Positions 55,403 to 62,949 of a stretch of 64,000 nucleotides of DNA are shown in pieces. The notes under the pieces were generated by a model. That model ran no database searches. It saw only the letters and a program-made list of their open reading frames with translations, and was not told the origin of the DNA. How positions within the stretch are numbered: the first letter of the stretch is position 1; each line of letters opens with the position of its first letter. A program made the position numbers and the translations under genes. Source of the DNA: Streptomyces sp. NBC_00878 (GTDB lineage Bacteria > Actinomycetota > Actinomycetes > Streptomycetales > Streptomycetaceae); contig NZ_JAPEOK010000002.1 in the NCBI RefSeq assembly GCF_026341515.1, forward strand, positions 248,001 to 312,000, given 5' to 3'.

Positions 55403-56980
55403 GTGCGTGAGTCGGAGTCGAGGCTGCCGATCGAGCCGGTCTACGGGCCGGATGCCCTGGAGGGCTGGGATCCGGCGGAGAAGCTGGGCGAGCCGGGCGG
55501 GTATCCGTTCACCCGTGGTGTCTACCCCTCCATGTACACGGGTCGGCCGTGGACGATGCGGCAGTATGCCGGGTTCGGTACGGCGGTGGAGTCCAACGCG
55601 CGCTATCAGCAGCTGATCGCGAACGGCACGATGGGCCTGTCGGTGGCGTTCGACCTGCCCACCCAGATGGGCCATGACTCCGATGCGCCGATCGCGCATG
55701 GCGAGGTGGGCAAGGTGGGCGTGGCGATCGATTCGGTGGAGGACATGGAGGTGCTGTTCGGCGGGATTCCGCTGGACCGGGTCTCGACATCGATGACGAT
55801 CAACGCGCCCGCCGCGCTGCTGCTGCTCATGTACCAGTTGGTGGGGGAGGAGCAGGGGGTGCCGGCCAGCAAGCTGACCGGCACGATTCAGAACGATGTG
55901 CTGAAGGAGTACATCGCGCGGGGTACGTACATTTTCCCGCCCAAGCCTTCCCTGCGGCTGATCGCGGACATCTTCAAGTACTGCCGGGCGGAGATCCCGC
56001 GCTGGAACACGATCTCGATCTCCGGGTATCACATGGCGGAGGCGGGTGCCTCGCCTGCTCAGGAGATCGCGTTCACGCTCGCCGACGGCATCGAGTACGT
56101 GCGGACGGCGGTCGCTGCCGGGATGGATGTGGATGATTTCGCGCCCCGGCTGTCGTTCTTCTTCGTGGCGCGGACGACGCTGTTGGAAGAGGTGGCCAAG
56201 TTCCGTGCGGCGCGCAGGATTTGGGCGCGGGTGATGCGCGAGGAGTTCGGGGCACGGAATCCGAAGTCGTGGATGCTGCGTTTCCATACGCAGACGGCGG
56301 GGGTGGCGCTGACGGCGCAGCAGCCGGAGGTGAACCTGGTCCGTGTCGCCGTGCAGGGTCTGGCTGCGGTCCTGGGTGGCACCCAGTCCCTCCACACCAA
56401 CTCGTTCGACGAGGCGATCGCGCTGCCGACGGACAAGTCGGCCCGTCTGGCTCTGCGTACGCAGCAGGTGTTGGCGTACGAGACGGACGTGACCGCGACC
56501 GTCGACCCGTTCGCGGGCTCGTACGTGATCGAGAAGATGACCGACGACGTCGAGGCGGCCATCACCGAACTCCTGGTGAAGATCGAGGAGTTGGGTGGTG
56601 CGGTCAACGCGATCGAGCGGGGTTTCCAGAAGGGCGAGATCGAGCGCAGCGCGTATCGGATCGCGCAGGAGACCGATGCCGGTGAGCGGGTCGTGGTCGG
56701 CGTCAACCGTTTCCAGCTCGACGCGGAGGAGCCGTACGAGCCGCTGCGGGTGGACCCGGCCATCGAGGCCCAGCAGGCCGAACGCCTCGCCAGGCTCCGT
56801 GCCGAACGTGATCAGCCTGCGGTGGACGCGGCTCTCATCGCTCTGAGGAAGGCCGCCGAAGGTGAGGACAACGTCCTCTACCCGATGAAGGACGCGCTGC
56901 GGGCCCGAGCCACCGTGGGCGAGATCTGCAACGCCCTCCGGGAGATCTGGGGCACCTACATCCCCGCCGACGCGTCCTGA
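55403..56980 (+). CDS. Methylmalonyl-CoA mutase family, catalytic subunit without B12 domain
   Basis: A 525-residue TIM-barrel subunit: [64 protein letters not shown] and [14 protein letters not shown]. The C-terminal cobalamin domain found in usual MutB is absent and is supplied by the next gene. This split layout is known from isobutyryl-CoA and 2-hydroxyisobutyryl-CoA mutases. However, the two residues that set specificity match methylmalonyl-CoA mutase: Tyr in WTMRQYAGF (Phe or Ile in the others) and Arg in KEYIARGTY (Gln in the others). A carboxylated substrate is therefore expected. GTG 55403 follows AAGGAG and lies 21 bases after the carboxylase stop. Confidence 0.93.
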   Translation: MRESESRLPIEPVYGPDALEGWDPAEKLGEPGGYPFTRGVYPSMYTGRPWTMRQYAGFGTAVESNARYQQLIANGTMGLSVAFDLPTQMGHDSDAPIAHGEVGKVGVAIDSVEDMEVLFGGIPLDRVSTSMTINAPAALLLLMYQLVGEEQGVPASKLTGTIQNDVLKEYIARGTYIFPPKPSLRLIADIFKYCRAEIPRWNTISISGYHMAEAGASPAQEIAFTLADGIEYVRTAVAAGMDVDDFAPRLSFFFVARTTLLEEVAKFRAARRIWARVMREEFGARNPKSWMLRFHTQTAGVALTAQQPEVNLVRVAVQGLAAVLGGTQSLHTNSFDEAIALPTDKSARLALRTQQVLAYETDVTATVDPFAGSYVIEKMTDDVEAAITELLVKIEELGGAVNAIERGFQKGEIERSAYRIAQETDAGERVVVGVNRFQLDAEEPYEPLRVDPAIEAQQAERLARLRAERDQPAVDAALIALRKAAEGEDNVLYPMKDALRARATVGEICNALREIWGTYIPADAS

Positions 56981-57014
56981 TCCGAAACCCGTGAAGAGAC
57001 AAGGAGCCCCACCC

Positions 57015-57458
57015 GTGCCGACCGAACCCCTCCGTGTCGTCGTGGCGAAGCCGGGCCTCGACGGCCACGACCGTGGCGCCAAGGTCATCGCACGTGCCCT
57101 GCGAGACGTCGGTGTCGAGGTCATCTACACCGGACTTCACCAGACACCCACGCAGATCGTGGCCACGGCCATCCAGGAGGATGCCGACGGCATCGGTCTC
57201 TCCGTCCTCTCGGGTGCCCACATGACGCTGTTCACCGAGGTCGTCGAGCTGCTCCGGGAGGCCGACGCGGCGGACATCATCGTCTTCGGCGGCGGCATCA
57301 TTCCGGACGCGGACATCGCGCCGCTGCTGGAACGCGGGGTCGCGGCCCTGTTCACGCCGGGTACGTCCACCCAGGAGGTCGTGGAGTGGGTGACGACGAA
57401 GATGCGACCGCAGCGTGGCGCACGTCCCACCGACGCGACCAGCTTGACGGTGGGCTGA
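57015..57458 (+). CDS. Cobalamin-binding subunit of the split mutase
   Basis: A 147-residue Rossmann-like B12 domain. The DxHxxG motif that supplies the lower axial His ligand is [29 protein letters not shown] and [14 protein letters not shown] complete the cobalamin pocket. It must pair with the 525-residue subunit encoded 34 bases upstream to form a full mutase. GTG 57015 is chosen because AAGGAG lies just before it; an upstream GTG at 56991 has no site. Confidence 0.94.
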   Translation: MPTEPLRVVVAKPGLDGHDRGAKVIARALRDVGVEVIYTGLHQTPTQIVATAIQEDADGIGLSVLSGAHMTLFTEVVELLREADAADIIVFGGGIIPDADIAPLLERGVAALFTPGTSTQEVVEWVTTKMRPQRGARPTDATSLTVG

Positions 57459-57504
57459 GACTTGACAGTGGGCTGAGTCGGGAGTCTTCCGCCGAGCCGG
57501 CCGA

Positions 57505-57547
57505 ACGCCGAAGGGCCGGGAGCTGTCTGCTCCCGGCCCTTCGGCGT
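57505..57547. terminator. Strong bidirectional hairpin terminator
   Basis: ACGCCGAAGGGCCGGGAGC (57505-57523) pairs perfectly over 19 bases with GCTCCCGGCCCTTCGGCGT (57529-57547), with loop TGTCT. It separates the convergent mutase and ferredoxin-P450 operons. Confidence 0.9.
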
Positions 57548-57579
57548 CACTGCACCGCCCGATGGGTGCGGCGGTCAGG

Positions 57580-57771
57580 TCAGTCCGCGATGTGGATGGA
57601 CCCGGAGGGGCACAGCACCGCGGCCTGGCGTACGTCGTCGTGGACGTCCTCGGCCGGCTCCTTCTGGAGCAGGACGACGATGCCGTCGTCGCCCTGGTCG
57701 AAGACGTCGGGAATGAGCATCGCGCACTGGCCCGCGCCCACGCACTTGTCGTTGTCCGTGCTGACACGCAT
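57580..57771 (-). CDS. Single-cluster ferredoxin (3Fe-4S type) for P450
   Basis: A 63-residue ferredoxin. The cluster ligands are in KCVGAGQCAMLIPDVF (Cys-x5-Cys) and VLCPSGSI. The residue between the first two ligands where a fourth Cys would sit is not Cys, so a [3Fe-4S] cluster is expected, as in Streptomyces SoyB/SuaB-type ferredoxins that feed electrons to P450s. It is the last gene of the minus-strand operon, 26 bases after the nearer P450 gene, and should serve one or both P450s. Confidence 0.93.
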   Translation of the reverse strand: MRVSTDNDKCVGAGQCAMLIPDVFDQGDDGIVVLLQKEPAEDVHDDVRQAAVLCPSGSIHIAD

Positions 57772-57797
57772 GAGTCAGACTCCGATCGGGTCGGCCG

Positions 57798-59030
57798 TCA
57801 CCAGGTGACGGGCAGTTCGTAGACGCCGTAGACCATGGCGTCGTCCTTGAAGCGCAGCTCCTCCACCGGCGTGGCCAGCCGCAGTCCGGGGATGCGGCTC
57901 AGCAGGGTGCCGTAGACGACCTCCAGCTCCACCCGGGCGAGGTTCGCCCCGATGCACTGGTGGATGCCGTAGCCGAAGGCGAGATGGCTGCGGGCCTCCT
58001 TGCGGTGGATGTCGAGGGTGCCGGCGTCGGGGAAGACGGCCTCGTCGTGGTTGGCGGCGTTGTTCAGGGCGAGGATGCCCTCGCCCGCGCGAATGGTGGT
58101 GCCGCCGACCTCGATGTCCTCCAGGGCGACCCGGGCGGTACCGGAGTCGGAGATGGAGAACGTACGCAGCAACTCCTCGATGGCGTGCGGCAGCAGGGAG
58201 GGGTCCTCCTGCACCGCCTTGCGCTGCTCGGGGTGTTCCAGCAGCGCCAGCACGCCCAGCGCGATCATGTTGGCCGTGGTCTCGTGGCCTCCGACCAGCA
58301 TCAGCCGGGCCATTGTCACCACGTCGACATGGTCGGCGACCTGCTCCACGCGGTTCTTCTCGATGAACCGGCTGATGAGGTCGTCCCCGGGCTCGCTCTC
58401 CTTGGCGGTGACGAGCTTGTCGAGGTACATGTCGAGGCCCTGCACCGCGGCCCCGTACTCCTCCGGGCTCAGGTCGTGGTTCATCATCGCCGCGGACCAC
58501 TCCTCGAACTGCGCGTGGTCCTCGTAGGGCACGCCGAGCAGTTCGCAGATCACCAGCGACGGCAGAGGCAGCGCGAGCGCGGTCACCAGGTCCACCGGTC
58601 CACCGGACGCGAGCATCGCGTCGATCTGCTCGTCCACGATCTCCTGGATCCGCGGGCGCATCTCCTTCACCCTGCGGGCGGTGAACTCGGGGATGAGCAT
58701 GCGGCGTTGGGCCGTGTGGTCCGGCGGGTCCATGGACAGCAGCATCAGCCGGACCTGCGCCAGCATCTCCTCGGGGATGTGGAACTGGTGCGGGTAGCCC
58801 GGGAGTTTGAGGTTCGAGCTCACGCGTGCGTCGCCCAGCACCTGCTTCACGTCTTCGTGCTTGGTGACCAGCCAGGTGGGCTTGCCGTTCACCTTCAGTG
58901 TGGCGCGGGAGACCGGGTCGCTCGCGCGGAACCCGGCGTACTCGTCCGGTTCGCTGAACGGGCAGGTGCGCTTCATGGGGAACTGCGGGTACTGCGTCGT
59001 CTCGGGTGCCTCTTCGGCGGACTGGGTCAT
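57798..59030 (-). CDS. Cytochrome P450 (tandem copy B, ferredoxin-proximal)
   Basis: A 410-residue class I bacterial P450 (CYP105-like). The I-helix oxygen-binding motif is VGGHETTANMIALG, the ExxR motif is in IEELLRTF, and the haem loop is FGYGIHQCIGANLAR with the Cys ligand. It is the same length as the P450 encoded just upstream and closely similar along its whole length (for example SRATLKVNGKPTWLVTKHED against SRAQLKVNGKPAWLVTRHEH), so the pair arose by duplication. Probably a tailoring hydroxylase or epoxidase of the right-hand pathway. Confidence 0.96.
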   Translation of the reverse strand: MTQSAEEAPETTQYPQFPMKRTCPFSEPDEYAGFRASDPVSRATLKVNGKPTWLVTKHEDVKQVLGDARVSSNLKLPGYPHQFHIPEEMLAQVRLMLLSMDPPDHTAQRRMLIPEFTARRVKEMRPRIQEIVDEQIDAMLASGGPVDLVTALALPLPSLVICELLGVPYEDHAQFEEWSAAMMNHDLSPEEYGAAVQGLDMYLDKLVTAKESEPGDDLISRFIEKNRVEQVADHVDVVTMARLMLVGGHETTANMIALGVLALLEHPEQRKAVQEDPSLLPHAIEELLRTFSISDSGTARVALEDIEVGGTTIRAGEGILALNNAANHDEAVFPDAGTLDIHRKEARSHLAFGYGIHQCIGANLARVELEVVYGTLLSRIPGLRLATPVEELRFKDDAMVYGVYELPVTW

Positions 59031-59088
59031 GATGCCCTCTCAGACAGGCGCGGCGCGGCGGAAGGGGAAACGCGGTGGTCGTCCGCCG

Positions 59089-60321
59089 TCACCAGGCGAC
59101 GGGCAGTTCGTAGAGGCCGTAGACGATGGCGTCGTCCTTGAACCGCAGTTCCTCGACCGGGGCGGCCAGCCGCAGCGTCGGCAGGCGGCGGAAGAGGGTC
59201 GTGTAGACGACGTCCAGCTCCAGCCGGGCCAGGTTCTGCCCGATGCACTGGTGGACGCCGTAGCCGAAGGCCACGTGGCTGCGCGACTCGCGCCGCAGGT
59301 CGAGCGTGTTCGCGTCGGGGAAGACGGTTTCGTCGTGGTTGGCGGCGTTGTTCAGCGGCAGGATGCCCTCGCCCGCGCGGATGGTGACGTCGCCCAGCTC
59401 GATGTCCTCCAGAGCGACCCGCGCGGTGCCGGCGTCGGAGATGGAGAAGAACCGCAGCAGCTCCTCGACCGCTCGCGGCATCAGCTCCGGGTCCTCGCGG
59501 ACGGCGGCCAGCTGGTCGGGGTGCTCCAGCAGCGCCAGCGTGCCCAGGGCGATCATGTTGGCGGTCGTCTCGTGGCCGGTGACCAGCATCAGCCGGGCCA
59601 TGCTGACGATGTCGGAGTGCTCGACGGCCGGTTCGGCGCGGTTGAACTCGATCAGCCGGCTGATCATGTCGTCGCCGGGCTCGCTCTCCTTGGCGGTGAC
59701 CAGCCCGTCGACGTACTTGTCGAGCTCGTAGTGCGCGACACCGCGGTCCTCGTCGCTGATGTCGTGGTTCATGATCGCCCACGCCCATTCCTCGAACCGG
59801 GCATGGTCCTCGTAGGGCACGCCGAGCAGTTCGCAGATCACCAGTGAGGGAACCGGCAGCGCCAGGTTGCTCACCAGGTCCACCGGGCCCTCGCTGCCCT
59901 TGGCGATCAACTGGTCGATCTGGTGGTCCACGATCTCCTGCACCCGCTCGCGCAGCGCGCGCATCCGGCGCAGGCCGAACTCCGGGGCGAGCATGCGCCG
60001 TTGGACGGTGTGGTCCGGCGGGTCCATCGAAAGGAAGGTCAGCGGCACCGCCTGGAGCATCTCCTCCGGCACCGGCACCTGCAGCGGGTATCCGGGCAGC
60101 TTCAGGTTGGCGCTCACCCGCGCGTCACCGAGCAGCTTCTTGTAGTGCTCGTGCCTGGTGACCAGCCAGGCGGGCTTGCCGTTGACCTTCAGCTGGGCCC
60201 GCGAGACCGGGTCGTTCTCGCGCATCTCGCCGTACTCGTCGGGCGGGCTGAAGGGGCAGGCGCGCCGCATCGGAAATTCCGGAAGCGCGGCCTCGTGGGC
60301 CGGATCGGCAGGTGCAGTCAT
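59089..60321 (-). CDS. Cytochrome P450 (tandem copy A, promoter-proximal)
   Basis: A 410-residue class I bacterial P450. Motifs: I-helix VTGHETTANMIALG, ExxR in VEELLRFF and haem loop FGYGVHQCIGQNLAR. It is the first gene of the P450-P450-ferredoxin operon, with 58 bases to the next. The 15 bases GTCATGATGCCCTCT around its start occur identically at the start of the second P450, so the ribosome binding region was duplicated with the gene. ATG 60321 is chosen from that shared leader; an upstream in-frame codon at 60360 is less likely. Confidence 0.96.
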   Translation of the reverse strand: MTAPADPAHEAALPEFPMRRACPFSPPDEYGEMRENDPVSRAQLKVNGKPAWLVTRHEHYKKLLGDARVSANLKLPGYPLQVPVPEEMLQAVPLTFLSMDPPDHTVQRRMLAPEFGLRRMRALRERVQEIVDHQIDQLIAKGSEGPVDLVSNLALPVPSLVICELLGVPYEDHARFEEWAWAIMNHDISDEDRGVAHYELDKYVDGLVTAKESEPGDDMISRLIEFNRAEPAVEHSDIVSMARLMLVTGHETTANMIALGTLALLEHPDQLAAVREDPELMPRAVEELLRFFSISDAGTARVALEDIELGDVTIRAGEGILPLNNAANHDETVFPDANTLDLRRESRSHVAFGYGVHQCIGQNLARLELDVVYTTLFRRLPTLRLAAPVEELRFKDDAIVYGLYELPVAW

Positions 60322-60414
60322 GATGCCCTCTCGCATTCGGGTAACAGGACGCGTCGGCACCAGAGACTGACGCCCGGAGCCGGCGGCGATATGGCGCTGT
60401 CGGCCGTCTCCCGC

Positions 60415-60459
60415 ACGCTAAACAGCCGCGCCCCGCCGACCACACCCCTAAGGGCCCCT
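60415..60459 (-). promoter_or_regulatory. Shared-architecture promoter of the P450 operon
   Basis: On the minus strand AGGGGC (60459-60454) and AGGGGT (60449-60444), 10 bases apart, are followed after 23 bases by TAGCGT (60420-60415) as -10. The rest of the 410-base divergent region 60322-60731 holds no gene; its right half carries the matching promoter of the rightward operon. Confidence 0.65.
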
Positions 60460-60607
60460 GGTTCCGTGAACCGGACGGAGTGCGGCCCTCCGGCCGGCGG
60501 AGTCCGGCGGATCACGGCCGCTGTACCTGCGCTTCCACACGCTGCCGCAGGAGCTGGCCGCATCGGGTGCCGACACCCTCGCCGAGAGTGATGTGCACGA
60601 CAGTCCC

Positions 60608-60653
60608 CTAGGGGCAGCTAGGGGTCCAGCCTCGTCGTGGCGCCGGTTAGCGT
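60608..60653 (+). promoter_or_regulatory. Shared-architecture promoter of the starter-unit operon
   Basis: CTAGGGG (60608-60614) and CTAGGGG (60618-60624) plus T, 10 bases apart, are followed after 22 bases by TAGCGT (60648-60653) as -10, identical to the -10 of the divergent P450 operon. The first box also forms the palindrome CCCCTAGGGG (60605-60614). The hydrolase start codon is 79 bases further on. Confidence 0.65.
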
Positions 60654-60731
60654 CGTTTTCGGATCACGGTCCCCTGGTCCTCGCGGCACGTCGCTGCCGC
60701 CCCCATCCTGCCGCCGATTGAGGTGATCACT

Positions 60732-61628
60732 GTGTCCCCGCCGCCCAGTGCGAAGGGCACCGTCCCCTTCGGGGAGTACCGAACCTGGTACCGCACGACC
60801 GGTGAACTCCACGCGGGCCGGCCGGCGGTCGTCGCCGTACACGGCGGCCCCGGCAGCACGCACGACTACCTGCTGCCGCTGGCCCGCCTCGCCGAGGACG
60901 GCTGGCCGGTCGTGCACTACGACCAGCTCGGCAACGGCGGCTCGACCCATCTGCCGGACAAGGAACCGGAGTTCTGGACGGTCGAGCTGTTCATGGCCGA
61001 ACTGGACAACCTCGTCAGCCGGTTGGGGATCGCCGATGACTACGTGCTCTTCGGCCAGTCCTGGGGCGGCCCCCTGTGCGCCAAGCACGCCATGGGTCAC
61101 CCGACGGGCCTGCGCGGCCTGGTCATCGCCAACGCGCCCGCCTCGTATCCGATCTGGATGGAGGAGATGGCGCGACTGCGGGCAGAGCTGCCGCCGCACG
61201 TGCACGAGACGCTGCTGCGGCACGAGGCGGCCGGCACGTACGACTCGGAGGAGTACCACGCGGCCATGCGGGTCTTCTACGACCGCCATGTGTGCCGGGT
61301 CCAGCCGTGGCCGCTGGACTTCCTCTCCTCCTTCATGGAGATCTACAACGACCCGACCGTGTACTACACGATGAACGGCCCCACCGAGTTCCACGTCATC
61401 GGTTCGCTGAAGAACTGGTCGATCGTCGACGAACTCGCCGCGATCCGCACCCCGACGCTGCTGATGAGCGGCCGCCACGACGAGGCCACCGAGGCGGTCG
61501 TCCAGCCGTACCAGGACCACATCCCCGGCGCCCGCTGGGAGATCTTCGAGGAATCCAGCCACCTGCCGCACCTTGAGGAACCGGACCGGTTCTTCGAGGT
61601 GATGACCGATTTCCTGAAGAGCCTGTGA
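60732..61628 (+). CDS. Proline-iminopeptidase-like alpha/beta hydrolase (VinJ-like)
   Basis: A 298-residue alpha/beta hydrolase. Family features: oxyanion loop AVHGGPGSTHDYLLPLARLA, nucleophile Ser in LFGQSWGGPLCAKHAMG, Asp in SGRHDEATEAVV and a catalytic His in ESSHLPHLEEP. In vicenistatin-type macrolactam pathways the VinJ member removes a protecting N-terminal alanine from the polyketide amine before cyclisation. The neighbours here (acyltransferase, ACP, AMP ligase) are the same set. GTG 60732 is chosen, after GAGGTGA, over GTG 60723. It leads the operon. Confidence 0.9.
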   Translation: MSPPPSAKGTVPFGEYRTWYRTTGELHAGRPAVVAVHGGPGSTHDYLLPLARLAEDGWPVVHYDQLGNGGSTHLPDKEPEFWTVELFMAELDNLVSRLGIADDYVLFGQSWGGPLCAKHAMGHPTGLRGLVIANAPASYPIWMEEMARLRAELPPHVHETLLRHEAAGTYDSEEYHAAMRVFYDRHVCRVQPWPLDFLSSFMEIYNDPTVYYTMNGPTEFHVIGSLKNWSIVDELAAIRTPTLLMSGRHDEATEAVVQPYQDHIPGARWEIFEESSHLPHLEEPDRFFEVMTDFLKSL

Positions 61629-61648
61629 AGGGAAACAGGGAACCCACC

Positions 61649-62605
61649 ATGGCGCACGACGAACCCACCGCGGCCTGCGACACCGCTCTTGTCTTTCCCG
61701 GCATGGGACCGGCGTCCTTCGCCGACGTCGGCAGGTTCATGGTCGCCAACCGGTACGCCAGGGAACTGGTCGACATCGCCGACGAGACCCTCGGGTACTC
61801 GCTGGTCGACGCCTTCCGGCAGGCCGAGGGCGACTACTCCGAGGCGGCGCAGGTCGCCTTCTTCGTGAACTGCCTCGCCAGCGCGTACTGGGCCCGGGAC
61901 CACCTCGGCGTCGAACCCGACCTCATCACCGGCCCGAGCTTCGGGGAGAAGGCGGCCGTCGCCTACTCCGGCGCCCTGCCGATGGCCGACGCGGTCCGCC
62001 TGACCGCCCAGATCGCCCGCTGCCTTGACGAGTACTTCGCCCAGGAGCACCGCGACATCGTGACCCTCTCCTTCGTCAGGACGCCGCAGGACCGGCTCGA
62101 CGAGATCCGCGCCGAACTCGACGACGCGGGGGAGTGGCACGAGATCTCCTGCTACGTCGACGAGGGCTTCTACATGATCTCCCTCGCCGAACGCCGGGTG
62201 GAGTGGATGGAGAAGCGACTGCGTGCCATCGGTGGCATGCCGCTCTACACCATGCGCCCGCCCATGCACGCCTCGGCGTTCGGCCCGCTCCGCGACAAGG
62301 CCGAGCGGGAGGTGCTGTCCGCCTACACCTTCGCCGACCCCGAGCAGACGGTCGTCGCCGACCAGGACGGCGCACTGCTGCGCACCGGCGAGGAACTGCG
62401 CACCATGCTGCTCGACAGCTTCGTCCGGCCCCTGAACTGGCCGAGCGTCACCACGGCTCTGAAGGCCGCCGGTGTGCGGCGGGTGTGCGTCGCCGGACCG
62501 GACAGCCTGTTCGGCCGGGTCCCCTGCACGACCCGCAACTTCGAGGTCATCGCCGCGCACCCGCGCCTGGCGATGACGCCCCGGCGCCCCTCACGCGCCG
62601 CCTGA
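61649..62605 (+). CDS. Stand-alone acyltransferase, ACP S-acyltransferase family (VinK-like)
   Basis: A 318-residue FabD/AT-fold protein. ALVFPGMGPASF is the usual N-terminal AT motif, and the nucleophile Ser lies in LITGPSFGEKAAVAYSGALP (GxSxGE). The malonyl-binding Arg region of FabD is not evident; the motif after the Ser differs from extender ATs (SFGEKAA against SxGExAA). VinK-type enzymes have this form and move a dipeptidyl or aminoacyl group from a discrete ACP to the loading ACP of the PKS. ATG 61649 follows AGGGAAC; GTG 61625, which overlaps the hydrolase stop, is an alternative. Confidence 0.88.
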   Translation: MAHDEPTAACDTALVFPGMGPASFADVGRFMVANRYARELVDIADETLGYSLVDAFRQAEGDYSEAAQVAFFVNCLASAYWARDHLGVEPDLITGPSFGEKAAVAYSGALPMADAVRLTAQIARCLDEYFAQEHRDIVTLSFVRTPQDRLDEIRAELDDAGEWHEISCYVDEGFYMISLAERRVEWMEKRLRAIGGMPLYTMRPPMHASAFGPLRDKAEREVLSAYTFADPEQTVVADQDGALLRTGEELRTMLLDSFVRPLNWPSVTTALKAAGVRRVCVAGPDSLFGRVPCTTRNFEVIAAHPRLAMTPRRPSRAA

Positions 62606-62683
62606 GCACCCCTCGACCAGACAGATCCGATCCGACGCGACCACTCCGATCCGACCGATCCGATCCCGACCGATGGAGACACC

Positions 62684-62935
62684 ATGTGGGACGACCAGTT
62701 CGAACCGACCGTGCGCCCCTTCCTCCCCTTCCTGCCCCCGCAGGAGCCGCTGCTGCCCGACTCCGAACTGCGTGACCTCGGCCTTGACTCGCTGGGGACC
62801 GTGCAGCTCCTGGGCACCCTGGAGGAGACGTACCAGGTGCGGTTCCTCGACGGCGCGCTGAGCATGGACACCTTCCGGAGCGCCGGCGCCCTGTGGGCGA
62901 CCGTGGAGAGCATGCTCCAGCGCGCCGCGAGCTAG
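62684..62935 (+). CDS. Discrete acyl carrier protein (VinL-like)
   Basis: An 83-residue ACP. The phosphopantetheine Ser lies in LRDLGLDSLGTVQLLGTLEE. The acidic helix II and a hydrophobic C-terminal helix (LWATVESMLQRA) are normal. It lies between the acyltransferase and AMP-ligase genes, 78 bases after the former and 14 before the latter. It should carry the amino-acyl starter. Confidence 0.93.
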   Translation: MWDDQFEPTVRPFLPFLPPQEPLLPDSELRDLGLDSLGTVQLLGTLEETYQVRFLDGALSMDTFRSAGALWATVESMLQRAAS

Positions 62936-62949
62936 CGGGAGCTGACACC

